Positions 56,074 through 63,531 of a stretch of 64,000 nucleotides of DNA are shown here, one piece after another. How positions within the stretch are numbered: the stretch's first letter is position 1; every line of letters starts with the position of its first letter. Under the pieces are notes generated by a model. That model made no database searches. It had not been told where the DNA came from and saw only the letters and a program-made list of their open reading frames with translations. The translations under genes were made by a program, and so were the position numbers. Source of the DNA: Telluribacter roseus (lineage in GTDB: Bacteria > Bacteroidota > Bacteroidia > Cytophagales > Spirosomataceae); assembly GCF_017355915.2 (NCBI RefSeq), contig NZ_JAFEUV020000003.1, positions 124,001-188,000 on the forward strand. Reading direction: 5' to 3'.

Positions 56074-57333
56074 ATGATAGATAAAGATAAAATGATATCA
56101 ACTGCCAAGCGGCAGGAAACCGCCGTACTCGTGGCGGTAAGCAGCCAGCGGCAGTCTGCGGAAAAAACGCAGGAGTATCTGGATGAACTGGCGTTCCTGG
56201 CTACTACGCTGGGCGTTAACACCATCCAGTCCTTTACCCAGAACCTCGACCGTCCTGATATCCGTACCTACGTAGGAAAAGGAAAGCTGGAAGAGATTCA
56301 GACCTTTATCGCGGCTAACCCCGTGGACATGATCATCTTTGACGATGATCTGACACCCTCGCAGGTGCGTAACCTCGAAGGTACCTTCAAAGAGATCAAA
56401 GTACTGGACCGGGGCCTCCTGATCCTGAATATATTCGCGATGCGTGCTCAGACCGCCCAGGCCAAAACCCAGGTCGAGCTGGCGCAGTATCAGTACATGT
56501 ACCCGCGTCTGACCCGTATGTGGACGCACCTGAGCCGCCAGAAAGGGGGCGTAGGGATGCGCGGACCTGGTGAAAAGGAACTTGAAACGGACCGCCGTAT
56601 CGTGCAGGACCGGATTGCTTTCCTGAAGGACAAGCTCGAGAAGTTTGACCGGCAGAGCATCACGCGCCGCAAGGAGCGTAACCGCCTGGTGCGCGTAGCG
56701 CTGGTAGGGTATACCAACGTGGGTAAGTCCACGCTGATGCGCCGCCTGGCCAAGGCCGACGTATTTGCCGAGAACAAGCTCTTCGCTACGGTGGACTCTA
56801 CGGTACGGAAAGTTACGTTGGAAAATATTCCTTTTCTGCTCACCGACACAGTAGGGTTTATCCGGAAGCTGCCTACTACCCTGATCGAGTCGTTCAAATC
56901 GACGCTGGACGAGGTACGCGAGGCCGATGTACTGCTGCACGTAGTGGATATCTCGCACCCGTCCTTTGAGGAGCACATCGAAGTAGTTAACAGTACCCTG
57001 GCCGATATTGGTGCCGCCGACAAGCCTACCATCCTGGTCTTTAACAAGATTGATCTGTACCAGCAACCTGCCGAAGACGAGTATTGGCACGACGAGGAGG
57101 AGGGAGCAGGTGAGCCGCTGGTAGAGCAGGTACCCGCCGAAACGCTCATCGAACGCCTCAAGAAGAGCTACATTGCCCGCAAGGCCGACCACGTAGTGTT
57201 TATATCGGCTGAGCAGAAGGAGAATATGGAAGAACTCCGCGACCTGATTTTCAAGCTCGTGAAGGAAAAACACTTCACCATCTACCCCAACTGGGAGAAC
57301 GTCAGCCTCTCCGACTTCGATTGGGAAGAATAA
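56074..57333 (+). CDS. hflX: ribosome-associated GTPase HflX
   Basis: 419 residues. N-terminal glycine-rich HflX domain (RTYVGKGKLEEI, DDDLTPSQVRNLE, the GMRGPGEKELE signature) followed by a GTPase domain with G1 GYTNVGKST, G3 DTVGF, and G4 NKID. In the family it rescues or splits stalled ribosomes under heat stress. A second ATG at 56092 could also be the start. A terminator and the tRNA gene follow at once. Confidence 0.96.
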   Translation: MIDKDKMISTAKRQETAVLVAVSSQRQSAEKTQEYLDELAFLATTLGVNTIQSFTQNLDRPDIRTYVGKGKLEEIQTFIAANPVDMIIFDDDLTPSQVRNLEGTFKEIKVLDRGLLILNIFAMRAQTAQAKTQVELAQYQYMYPRLTRMWTHLSRQKGGVGMRGPGEKELETDRRIVQDRIAFLKDKLEKFDRQSITRRKERNRLVRVALVGYTNVGKSTLMRRLAKADVFAENKLFATVDSTVRKVTLENIPFLLTDTVGFIRKLPTTLIESFKSTLDEVREADVLLHVVDISHPSFEEHIEVVNSTLADIGAADKPTILVFNKIDLYQQPAEDEYWHDEEEGAGEPLVEQVPAETLIERLKKSYIARKADHVVFISAEQKENMEELRDLIFKLVKEKHFTIYPNWENVSLSDFDWEE

Positions 57334-57371
57334 GGGTTTGGTATAAATAGGAAAATTTCAGAAATTCGCAC

Positions 57372-57407
57372 ACGGTTTCCGGGCAATGCTCTGGAAACCG
57401 TTTCTTT
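57372..57407 (+). terminator. hflX terminator
   Basis: Stem acggtttcc / ggaaaccgt (57372-57380, 57393-57401) with 12-nt loop and a following T-rich tail. It ends 3 nt before the tRNA gene. Confidence 0.75.
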
Positions 57408-57409
57408 CT

Positions 57410-57481
57410 GACCCCGTAGTTCAACGGATAGAATAGAAGTTTCCTAAACTTTAGATATGGGTTCGATTCCCGTCGGGGTCA
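57410..57481 (+). tRNA. tRNA-Arg (anticodon CCU)
   Basis: Full cloverleaf. Acceptor GACCCCG with CGGGGTC plus discriminator A; D stem gttc/gaat; anticodon stem GAAGT / ACTTT with loop TTCCTAA (anticodon CCT, reading AGG); T stem ATGGG / CCCGT with TTCGATT loop. CCA is not encoded. Its 3' end is where the sequence changes to island character. Confidence 0.93.
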
Positions 57482-57495
57482 CAGTACAACTTGAT

Positions 57496-57559
57496 AGATG
57501 CCTGTAAGCCAGTGGCTTATGGGCATTTTTGGTATTAACGGGGCCATTATGGGGCCATT
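57496..57559 (+). repeat. post-tRNA hairpin and tandem ggggccatt repeats
   Basis: A hairpin-forming word (57499-57524, atgcc/gggcat ends) followed by T5, then two copies of ggggccatt (57540-57548 and 57551-57559) 2 nt apart. This may be the tRNA terminator plus remains of integrase-binding arms; I did not find a second attachment copy of the tRNA 3' end in the window. Confidence 0.4.
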
Positions 57560-57747
57560 TTGTGCAGGAAAGTTTAGATAAGGGCTATTTATCAGAAGTA
57601 AGACCAACAAGTAGACACCGAGAAGCGAACACATGAGCAGTGTATTAAACAGAAGTTGTTACTTAGGTTGTTTATGGTCTAGCGGTTCTCGAATACATGA
57701 AGCAGGTTTCGTTAAAATCAGCGTATATCTACACCATGTAGGTTAGG

Positions 57748-58059
57748 TCAGAAGCCCAGGAGGGATAGCTGTAGATCATACTTTGTAGCGTCTTTGCCGG
57801 AATACCAATAGCGACAGTCAATCAGATAAGAACGGAAGGGTTCAGGCCAAGCAAAAGTCATGGTTTTCCAGACTTGTTTGATTTCGGCTTCTAGAGCCTT
57901 AATCTCCTTTTGAGATTGAGTCTATTCCTTGGTGCCGCCCTGTAGACTTCCATGGGCTTTTTTTGCATCCGCAAGCTTTTGTTCCAGCAGACCCAGCTCA
58001 TTGATGGCCGGCTTGCCGTCTATCTTCAGACGCCAGGTTGATTCTTCTACAAGTTGCAT
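57748..58059 (-). pseudogene. short gene interrupted by in-frame TAG
   Basis: From ATG 58059 the frame reads about 45 codons (starting MQLVEESTWRLKIDGKPAINE), meets a TAG at 57924-57922, then continues open for 57 more codons (QSQKEIKALEAEIKQVW ... LSLLGF) to TGA 57750. The two parts are in the same frame without any change of length, so a single nonsense change is the simplest reading. Helical, soluble, no recognised family. First gene of the island. Confidence 0.5.
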
Positions 58060-58223
58060 GGCTAATACAGAAAAAGGTACTTTACGAAATTGTAGGGTGC
58101 CTTTTTCTGGGAGTAGGACAGTATTTGAGAAGGATGTTAAGCCTTTAAGAAGGTATAGAAGTCTTTATTAGAATAATCAAAACATAAAAATAGCTTTATT
58201 TACTATTTCTATACAACAGTATT

Positions 58224-59915
58224 ATGCAACTAGCTAAACTAAGGTATCATGACTTTTATAATGATTACGAATATGTAGATCCAAAGGGCCTGATAAATGA
58301 TATTCCTTCTATATTTATTCTAAAAAAGGTTGCTTTAACAATCATGAAGCTGTTTTATGGTAGAAATAATAATTTGACTCAAATAGGATTGTTTAAAGAA
58401 TGGACACATAGGCTTCCAAGTCATTATGTTTATTGTCTTGATTATGTAGTTAGTAGGGTAAATACAGATATACGAAGTATTTCATTTATTGATAATCATG
58501 CTGCACTTTCTCTTGTTGATCTTGTTTTAGCTAACTATAACGATTTGCCGAATGTAGATTCTATTTCTGTCGATCAAGAAGAGAGGCTTTTCAAAGCTTA
58601 TATGTACTGTGTACAGAGGTGGAATGATAAGCAGGAAGATGGTATCAAAGAAATTTCAAAGGAGGAAAGTCCAGCAGAATATATGCTTTGTTCCCAGTTC
58701 TTTCTAAAAGAGGGTCTTGCTTTTAGAGACTCTAGTTTGCAGATTGTAAAATCAATTTATTTTTTTGAATTCTGTGAGAAAGAAGAGGTGTTCGCTGAGT
58801 ATCTCAGGTTATTTTTAAATGAAGTAAATGTTGATTCATGGCGAAGCTACCTCAAAGGGATATTAAGTTTGTACGGTATCCACTTATTTAGTACATATCT
58901 TGATAGAGGAGTATTATTAAATGTTGATGAACAATGGGGAGATAATATTGATTTTATTGATAGTCTGACTCTTGATGTTGATAATTATAGAAGTACCGAA
59001 GATCTTTTAATGTTACGAGAATTTCCGCTTATCAAAGTAGATCCAGGAGTATATCTAATACTCAGTATGATCTACTTTGTTGATAAACTTTACCAAGGTA
59101 TTCAATTTGATTTTGCCCGAGTGCTCGTTAAAAATAAAGCAGAGTTCAAAGGGAATGTTATCAAAAGTAAACCTGCATTTTTTGAAATATTTGGTAGGGA
59201 GGCAGAGCAATTTCTTTTCTACAAAGCATTGGAGAGATGCTTTGAGAGTACTAACTGTGTAAAAATTAGAGGTGATCGTTTTTCGCAACAAGGAGTGGAT
59301 GGTGGTCCTGATTATTATATCAGAAGGCATAAGACAATATTTATTTTTGAGTTCAAGAATACTTATGTTGCTTCTCAGTATAAACTCTCTACTGACATTA
59401 ACACGATTAAAGATTCGATTCTCTCAAAGTTTTGCTATGATGATGGGAAGAAAAAAGTTGGTGTTCCGCAGATCGTTAGGGTGGTCAAGAAGTTAAGTAA
59501 TAGTGAATTTAATCGTGAAGATTTAGATACTTATAATTTGGAGGGAATTAATGTATATCCGATTCTAGTATACGTTGACCCTTCATTAGATACCCCAGGT
59601 GTTAATCATTTATTAAACTATGAGTTTAACAAGAGGGTGCAGTCTGAAAATATAGGTCCAAGTATTATGATAAAGGATTTGACTTTAATAAACATTAATT
59701 CTTTTATTGAGTTTCAGGATTTGTTTTATAGAAAGGTTGTTCGGCTAGATGAAAATATAGATAATTATATAAAAATGGGTCGTAAATCTATCAATATCTA
59801 TACTAAATATGCTTCATTTAGTGATCATTTACCTGTTTCTGTGTCAAATAAGAAGTTCAATACATATGCTGTGAGAGATTTTATTGTTAAGCATTTGTAT
59901 AAGGATGTTAATTAA
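58224..59915 (+). CDS. AT-rich protein with PD-(D/E)xK-like nuclease motif
   Basis: 563 residues, AT-rich throughout (codons such as ATA, TTA, AAT dominate), unlike the window average. No match to a known family by eye. The N-terminal ~340 residues are helical and hydrophobic-patterned. At 359-379 comes DGGPDYYIRRHKTIFIFEFK: Asp363 and Glu376-Phe-Lys378 fit a PD-(D/E)xK nuclease core with 12 residues between. The strand after E/K (TYVASQYKL) and the tail VYPILVYVDPSL are further possible core strands. No partner gene is adjacent; it lies between the tRNA-side pseudogene and the IS1 remnant. Confidence 0.8.
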   Translation: MQLAKLRYHDFYNDYEYVDPKGLINDIPSIFILKKVALTIMKLFYGRNNNLTQIGLFKEWTHRLPSHYVYCLDYVVSRVNTDIRSISFIDNHAALSLVDLVLANYNDLPNVDSISVDQEERLFKAYMYCVQRWNDKQEDGIKEISKEESPAEYMLCSQFFLKEGLAFRDSSLQIVKSIYFFEFCEKEEVFAEYLRLFLNEVNVDSWRSYLKGILSLYGIHLFSTYLDRGVLLNVDEQWGDNIDFIDSLTLDVDNYRSTEDLLMLREFPLIKVDPGVYLILSMIYFVDKLYQGIQFDFARVLVKNKAEFKGNVIKSKPAFFEIFGREAEQFLFYKALERCFESTNCVKIRGDRFSQQGVDGGPDYYIRRHKTIFIFEFKNTYVASQYKLSTDINTIKDSILSKFCYDDGKKKVGVPQIVRVVKKLSNSEFNREDLDTYNLEGINVYPILVYVDPSLDTPGVNHLLNYEFNKRVQSENIGPSIMIKDLTLININSFIEFQDLFYRKVVRLDENIDNYIKMGRKSINIYTKYASFSDHLPVSVSNKKFNTYAVRDFIVKHLYKDVN

Positions 59916-59988
59916 TGAATGCTCTAGTCATTTCTTTCGTAGTATTCTTTTGGTAGTGGTAATTTAAGGGATGACTTGTTATGTTTGA

Positions 59989-60246
59989 TTTATAATAAGT
60001 GAAACAACCCATTGTAAGTGCCAGTGCTGTGGTAGTCTGAACTTACGGAAGAATGGCCATTCCACTTCCGGTAAGCCGAAATATCACTGCAAGAACTGTG
60101 ATAAGTATGGTACCATCAGCAACGTAGCTCAACAGCGAGCCAAACGCTACGAGCAAGTGGAAAAGCTCTTGGTAGTACGGACCTCCCTACGTGGTATTCA
60201 ACGCGTGACGGGTGTAAGTACCCCTTCAATCATAAAGCTAGTGTAA
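59989..60246 (+). pseudogene. IS1 InsA-like zinc-ribbon fragment
   Basis: In-frame reading without ATG gives THCKCQCCGSLNLRKNGHS, GKPKYHCKNC and VTGVSTPSI, the InsA/IS1 N-terminal domain with two CxxC pairs and a helix-turn-helix, ending at TAA 60246. It would bind the IS ends. Confidence 0.75.
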
Positions 60247-60318
60247 AAAAGCAGTGGTGACCACAGTGAGTACTGTGGGCAGTTGCTCTGAATAGCTTAC
60301 CATTTTATTACCAACAAT

Positions 60319-60543
60319 ATGCAATCTTCTACAGATCTGTATCCTGTTTACAAAAGAGTTATTCCTGTTCAGAGGCATCACCAGAAAGCAGGTGGTACTT
60401 CCGCTTCGGCGACCCGCAATACTCTCAGGCAACGCCAGCCGCATCTGACTCCGAATACATTAGCCTTTGCCAAAACGGATGACAGTCACTTTGCCCGAGT
60501 TCTTAACTTCATCAACTACTACAACAAATCTAGATCACCTTAG
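60319..60543 (+). pseudogene. IS1 transposase C-terminal fragment
   Basis: MQSSTDLYPVYKRVIP... then ATRNTLRQRQPHLTPNTLAFAK and VLNFINYYNKS, the end of IS1 InsAB transposase (conserved TLRQR, FIxYYN). The DDE-containing middle is absent. Confidence 0.75.
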
Positions 60544-60634
60544 TATTTACCACTACCCATAGAAGAGGAGCTGTCTTTTACCCCACTGGTGTCTATAATA
60601 TTGTTTATCTGCTCCTATAAAGTTACCAGAGAGA

Positions 60635-61702
60635 TCAAAGCAGCTCCCGGTGCCTGGCTAGGTACTTCTTGTTGCCTTCAGTAAGGCTATAAATCCTCAT
60701 GCTCCAGTTTATACCCAACTGGACTAGATCCTTATCACTTAATTTACGCGAGATGATTATTTTTCCCTCATCATCAAAACTTATCAGGTGTCTGTCAAAT
60801 AAGGCATCCAGGGTGGGGCTGAGCAGAATACCGTTTTCAGGGTCCAGACGCTCTTGATCGGAGGATTCAGCCCACGGGATAATGTGGGACGCTATCAATA
60901 CTTCCTTTACAGAGCACCCTGTGATAGCACATTTACCTTCCCATCGTTGAAGCAGTTGCTCTCTGTACCAGCCTTGACCTACACGGGAGGTAATAAGTCC
61001 GCTCCGCTCAGTTTCATTGGGGAAATTAGAATTGTATGTTACAGTTGTTTCGCCTACTGCTGAAGCTGTTCTTAATAAATGTCCGGAGAACAGCTCTGGT
61101 ACTGGGGTGATTTTATCTTTATTTATAGCTCTAATGAATTTATAGCGGTTAAAACCATACACCGGGTGCTGTGAATCAATCTTTAACGGTGTTTTATATA
61201 TTTTAGCATCACCAAGCTTGAACCGAATATTGAAGATATCTTCACCGACATAGCCTGAAAAGCCCTTTTGACTTGGTCTTAAAGTGTAGATCTGTTCTAT
61301 CATTTCATCTAGCCATCCCTTCTGTTTATACGTATTGAAGGCCATGTTAATTTCTTCTTCTTCTAGGACATAAACATTTTGGATATGGCCTACCCAATAC
61401 CTCGTCCTTGTAGAGCCATCTATTGTATATAGCCAGACATCAAAGATCTTACCACGGTAGCAGTTAGACTCTTCTCGTATGGGCTCTAAAAATGCATAAT
61501 GGTAGCCATCTATTTGTTTATCAAAGTTTAGTAGCCATTCTTCATAGCCATAGCCATACTTATGTTCATGAGAGTCGGCATATGTACTCTTACCAGCTGG
61601 ACCAGATGGATATTTCCAGCCATTTGTGTTATAAGCAAGTCGTGCAAGTCGAACCTCATTCGGCTTTACGCTATTTTTAGAGGATTCTGTCTTAGGAACC
61701 AT
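60635..61702 (-). CDS. HNH endonuclease with unclassified N-terminal domain
   Basis: 355 residues. C-terminal (about 245-340) HNH domain: YREQLLQRWEGKCAITG, IASHIIPWAES, DPENGILLSPTLDALFDRHL, a typical HNH_2-like restriction nuclease core. The N-terminal ~200 residues (NGWKYPSGPAGKSTYADSH, YGYEEWLLNFDKQIDGYHY) form a separate domain, perhaps a modified-base reader or PUA-like domain, inferred only from position. Such HNH proteins occur in restriction and mobile regions. It lies after the IS1 remnant and runs against it. Confidence 0.85.
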   Translation of the reverse strand: MVPKTESSKNSVKPNEVRLARLAYNTNGWKYPSGPAGKSTYADSHEHKYGYGYEEWLLNFDKQIDGYHYAFLEPIREESNCYRGKIFDVWLYTIDGSTRTRYWVGHIQNVYVLEEEEINMAFNTYKQKGWLDEMIEQIYTLRPSQKGFSGYVGEDIFNIRFKLGDAKIYKTPLKIDSQHPVYGFNRYKFIRAINKDKITPVPELFSGHLLRTASAVGETTVTYNSNFPNETERSGLITSRVGQGWYREQLLQRWEGKCAITGCSVKEVLIASHIIPWAESSDQERLDPENGILLSPTLDALFDRHLISFDDEGKIIISRKLSDKDLVQLGINWSMRIYSLTEGNKKYLARHRELL

Positions 61703-61756
61703 TGGTCATATATATTATCCAGAACGTTACTTTTTTGGCTCTAAGCCTGACCCCTG

Positions 61757-62116
61757 CTACTGCTTTTTCTTTCGCAGTAAGAAGTGGTACACGTTCTGGT
61801 TGCTTATAGACAGCGCATAGGCATTTACAAATTCATAGCCGTTACTGCTCATGAAGTTTAAGGCATCGATCATAGAGTTGAAGTTCAGTAGCTTCCCGTT
61901 GGTGTCCTTGACCTGTGTATCTTTTGACTTAAAAACCTTATTCTCCTGTCCAAAGTCTATTTCAATAGTGACCTTGTTGCTAAGTAGCTTTGAAGTGCCA
62001 ACAATTTGTACATATTCTACATCAATGTCTCTAATAGGAACATCATTGACAGTTTGTGAAAAAGCGGCGGTAAGAGTAAATACAAAGAGGGCAATCGTTA
62101 GTAAAATAGACTTCAT
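61757..62116 (-). CDS. small exported protein of unknown function
   Basis: 119 residues. Signal peptide MKSILLTIALFVFTLTAAF SQ, then a mature domain of ~100 residues with a beta-rich middle (TIEIDFGQENKVF) and a helical segment SMIDALNFMSSNGYEFVNAYAL. The ending VYHFLLRKKKQ is basic. Not recognised. Placed upstream of the HNH gene in the same direction, 54 nt apart. Confidence 0.55.
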   Translation of the reverse strand: MKSILLTIALFVFTLTAAFSQTVNDVPIRDIDVEYVQIVGTSKLLSNKVTIEIDFGQENKVFKSKDTQVKDTNGKLLNFNSMIDALNFMSSNGYEFVNAYALSISNQNVYHFLLRKKKQ

Positions 62117-62239
62117 TGGGAATGACGTTTAAGTAAATCCTACTCGTGAGGCTTTTCGGTTTCGCCCTGTTTTTATAGTGGTTGCTGTCTCCACTTTTGC
62201 TGTTAATATCTGTACGTGGCAGTACTACTTTATAGACTT

Positions 62240-62457
62240 CTACAATTCTGTTATTTCTTCTACCGGATTGTTTACTACCTCCTCTGCCTGAAATGCCCCA
62301 TGTAGGAGGGCTTTGAAAAGCTCAACAGTGGCCTCACGTTCGGTACTTAGCTCCGCCCGTAGCTGCTATACCTTTGATATTGTCCGCTCTACTGCTTCTA
62401 CGCTAGTTTCCTGCTCAGAAAAGGGAGGGAGAGCAATGTGTTCAGTAGTTTTGATCC
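62240..62457 (-). pseudogene. fragment resembling HsdS C-terminus with in-frame TAG
   Basis: Minus strand: IKTTEHIALPPFSEQETSV... (a PPxSEQ word typical of HsdS central/C-terminal conserved region), then ERTISKV, TAG at 62368-62366, then QLRAELSTEREATVELFKALLHGAFQ to TAG 62240. The start is cut by a TAA directly before codon one. This looks like the final coiled coil of a type I restriction specificity subunit, truncated and broken. Confidence 0.5.
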
Positions 62458-62897
62458 ATTAAAGTTAACTTAGCTATTCTGTTGGATGATGTAAGGCTCC
62501 AATTGAGTTTCACGATAGACTATGCAGTTAATCCATATGTTAGCATATTTGGAAACTACCTCCAGGGGTCTTACTCTGATTATGATAAATATGATGCGTA
62601 AGTGAATCTAAAATCTTATTCTTGGAGTCAAATGTCTCGTTATTAGAGATTTTCCTTTGATATTACTATAGAGCGTGTATACATAGCATAGTGGGGCTCA
62701 AGTTAATAATTTAGAGATACATTGTTGACTTTTGTTAACTTCATATATACATGCTCCTATTGTGGGCATATGTATGCAGAGCTAGAGGCTGTTGGTGCTT
62801 GCTATTGATTACTGTGTAGTAAATAGTAAGCATAAGGTTTTTTCCAGCTTTCAACGTTGTTTACAGCTTCTACTCAAAAGAGCAAAAACGTTGGAAA
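62458..62897. other. AT-rich 440-bp gap without clear gene
   Basis: No supportable gene. A 39-codon open frame with only a TTG start lies at 62482-62601 (ending SDYDKYDA) but has no other support. Near the end are the repeated ttccaac words treated separately. Confidence 0.5.
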
Positions 62898-62938
62898 TTA
62901 GGAAACCCTTATATAGGCAATTTCCAACTTCCAACGTT
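62841..62938. repeat. ttccaac-type direct and inverted repeats
   Basis: tttccagctttcaacgtt (62841-62858) and tttccaacttccaacgtt (62921-62938) are near-identical, 15 of 18. Between them aacgttggaa (62887-62896) is the inverted form, pairing with ttccaacgtt 62929-62938. Confidence 0.5.
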
Positions 62939-63320
62939 CCGGTGTTCCTGTGGCCACCAGGTCAAGGCCCTCCGACGGAGTGCCCGCCTGGCGCTTCACA
63001 CCCATGGCATCCGTCACCCGCACGATCCACTTGTGCCACTGCATCGCTTTCAGCATCTGGCGGATGGGGGCCGTATCCCCCGGCACAAATGTTGTCGCAT
63101 TGACCGCGTACAGCGAGCCGTGCTCCGTCAGCTGCTCGTCTTCTTCGTAACTTTTCGTATTCACCGACCCGTAGATCCGCAGCCAGGGCGCTGCCGTGGT
63201 CAGTACGACCGGGCCGAGTGGCAGGCTGGTAAGCCCGCCGTGGAGCAATAGCTGGGGGCTGCATTCCAGCAGCAGTACCCCCGCCGGGTTATTATCTTGG
63301 ATCCTGGCTATCTCATTCAT
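62898..63320 (-). CDS. possible phage-derived protein fragment
   Basis: 140 residues, GC-richer than the island around it. Readable pieces: GVLLLECSPQLLLHGGL, VLTTAAPWLRIYGSVNTKSYEEDEQL, KWIVRVTDAMGVKRQAGTPSEGLDL. This last part recalls phage tail-associated proteins of Bacteroidota (IVRVTDxxGxxRxxGTPxEP), but only by look. The C-terminus runs into the ttccaac repeats, so the true end may have been replaced. Fragment of a prophage is plausible. Confidence 0.45.
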   Translation of the reverse strand: MNEIARIQDNNPAGVLLLECSPQLLLHGGLTSLPLGPVVLTTAAPWLRIYGSVNTKSYEEDEQLTEHGSLYAVNATTFVPGDTAPIRQMLKAMQWHKWIVRVTDAMGVKRQAGTPSEGLDLVATGTPERWKLEIAYIRVS

Positions 63321-63344
63321 GTCCCGAACCTACTGTCCCCCAAC

Positions 63345-63378
63345 AAAAAACCCTTCGACACTACCGGCCGAAGGGTTT
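63345..63378 (-). terminator. terminator-like hairpin
   Basis: Stem aaacccttcg / cgaagggttt (63348-63357, 63369-63378); the plus strand A6 (63345-63350) gives T6 on the minus strand. It would end a minus-strand gene entering from the right, of which no coding part is left in the window. Confidence 0.6.
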
Positions 63379-63531
63379 CAAATATATATCCACACCATTA
63401 AAATAAGTCAGCTCAAAAGTACCTAACCCGAACAGAGTCAGGTTAGACAGTCAGTCTATCACTCGAATATTTTTTTGAAAAATGATGTTATATGTAGACT
63501 GTCCTTACAACAAAGACAATCAATAATACCT

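Larger units (their letters stand above)
59952..60557 (+). mobile_element. decayed IS1-family element
   Basis: 11-bp terminal inverted repeats ggtagtggtaa (59952-59962; inverted at 60547-60557) enclose 606 bp, shorter than the ~770 bp of a full IS1. Left half codes an InsA-type zinc-ribbon; right half codes the C-terminal piece of the IS1 transposase. The central catalytic part is missing and frames differ. No clear target duplication at the ends. Confidence 0.75.

Noticed and set aside
56098-57273. Minus-strand open frame of 391 codons opposite hflX
   Set aside because: Antisense to a highly conserved GTPase with all motifs; no motif or start signal on the minus strand.
57482-57750. Integrase remnant next to the tRNA
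   Set aside because: The frame around the ggggccatt repeats is full of stops and shows no tyrosine-recombinase motif, so I list only the repeats.
62482-62601. 39-codon frame ending SDYDKYDA
   Set aside because: Only a TTG start, no family and no upstream signal; likely chance in AT-rich decayed DNA.
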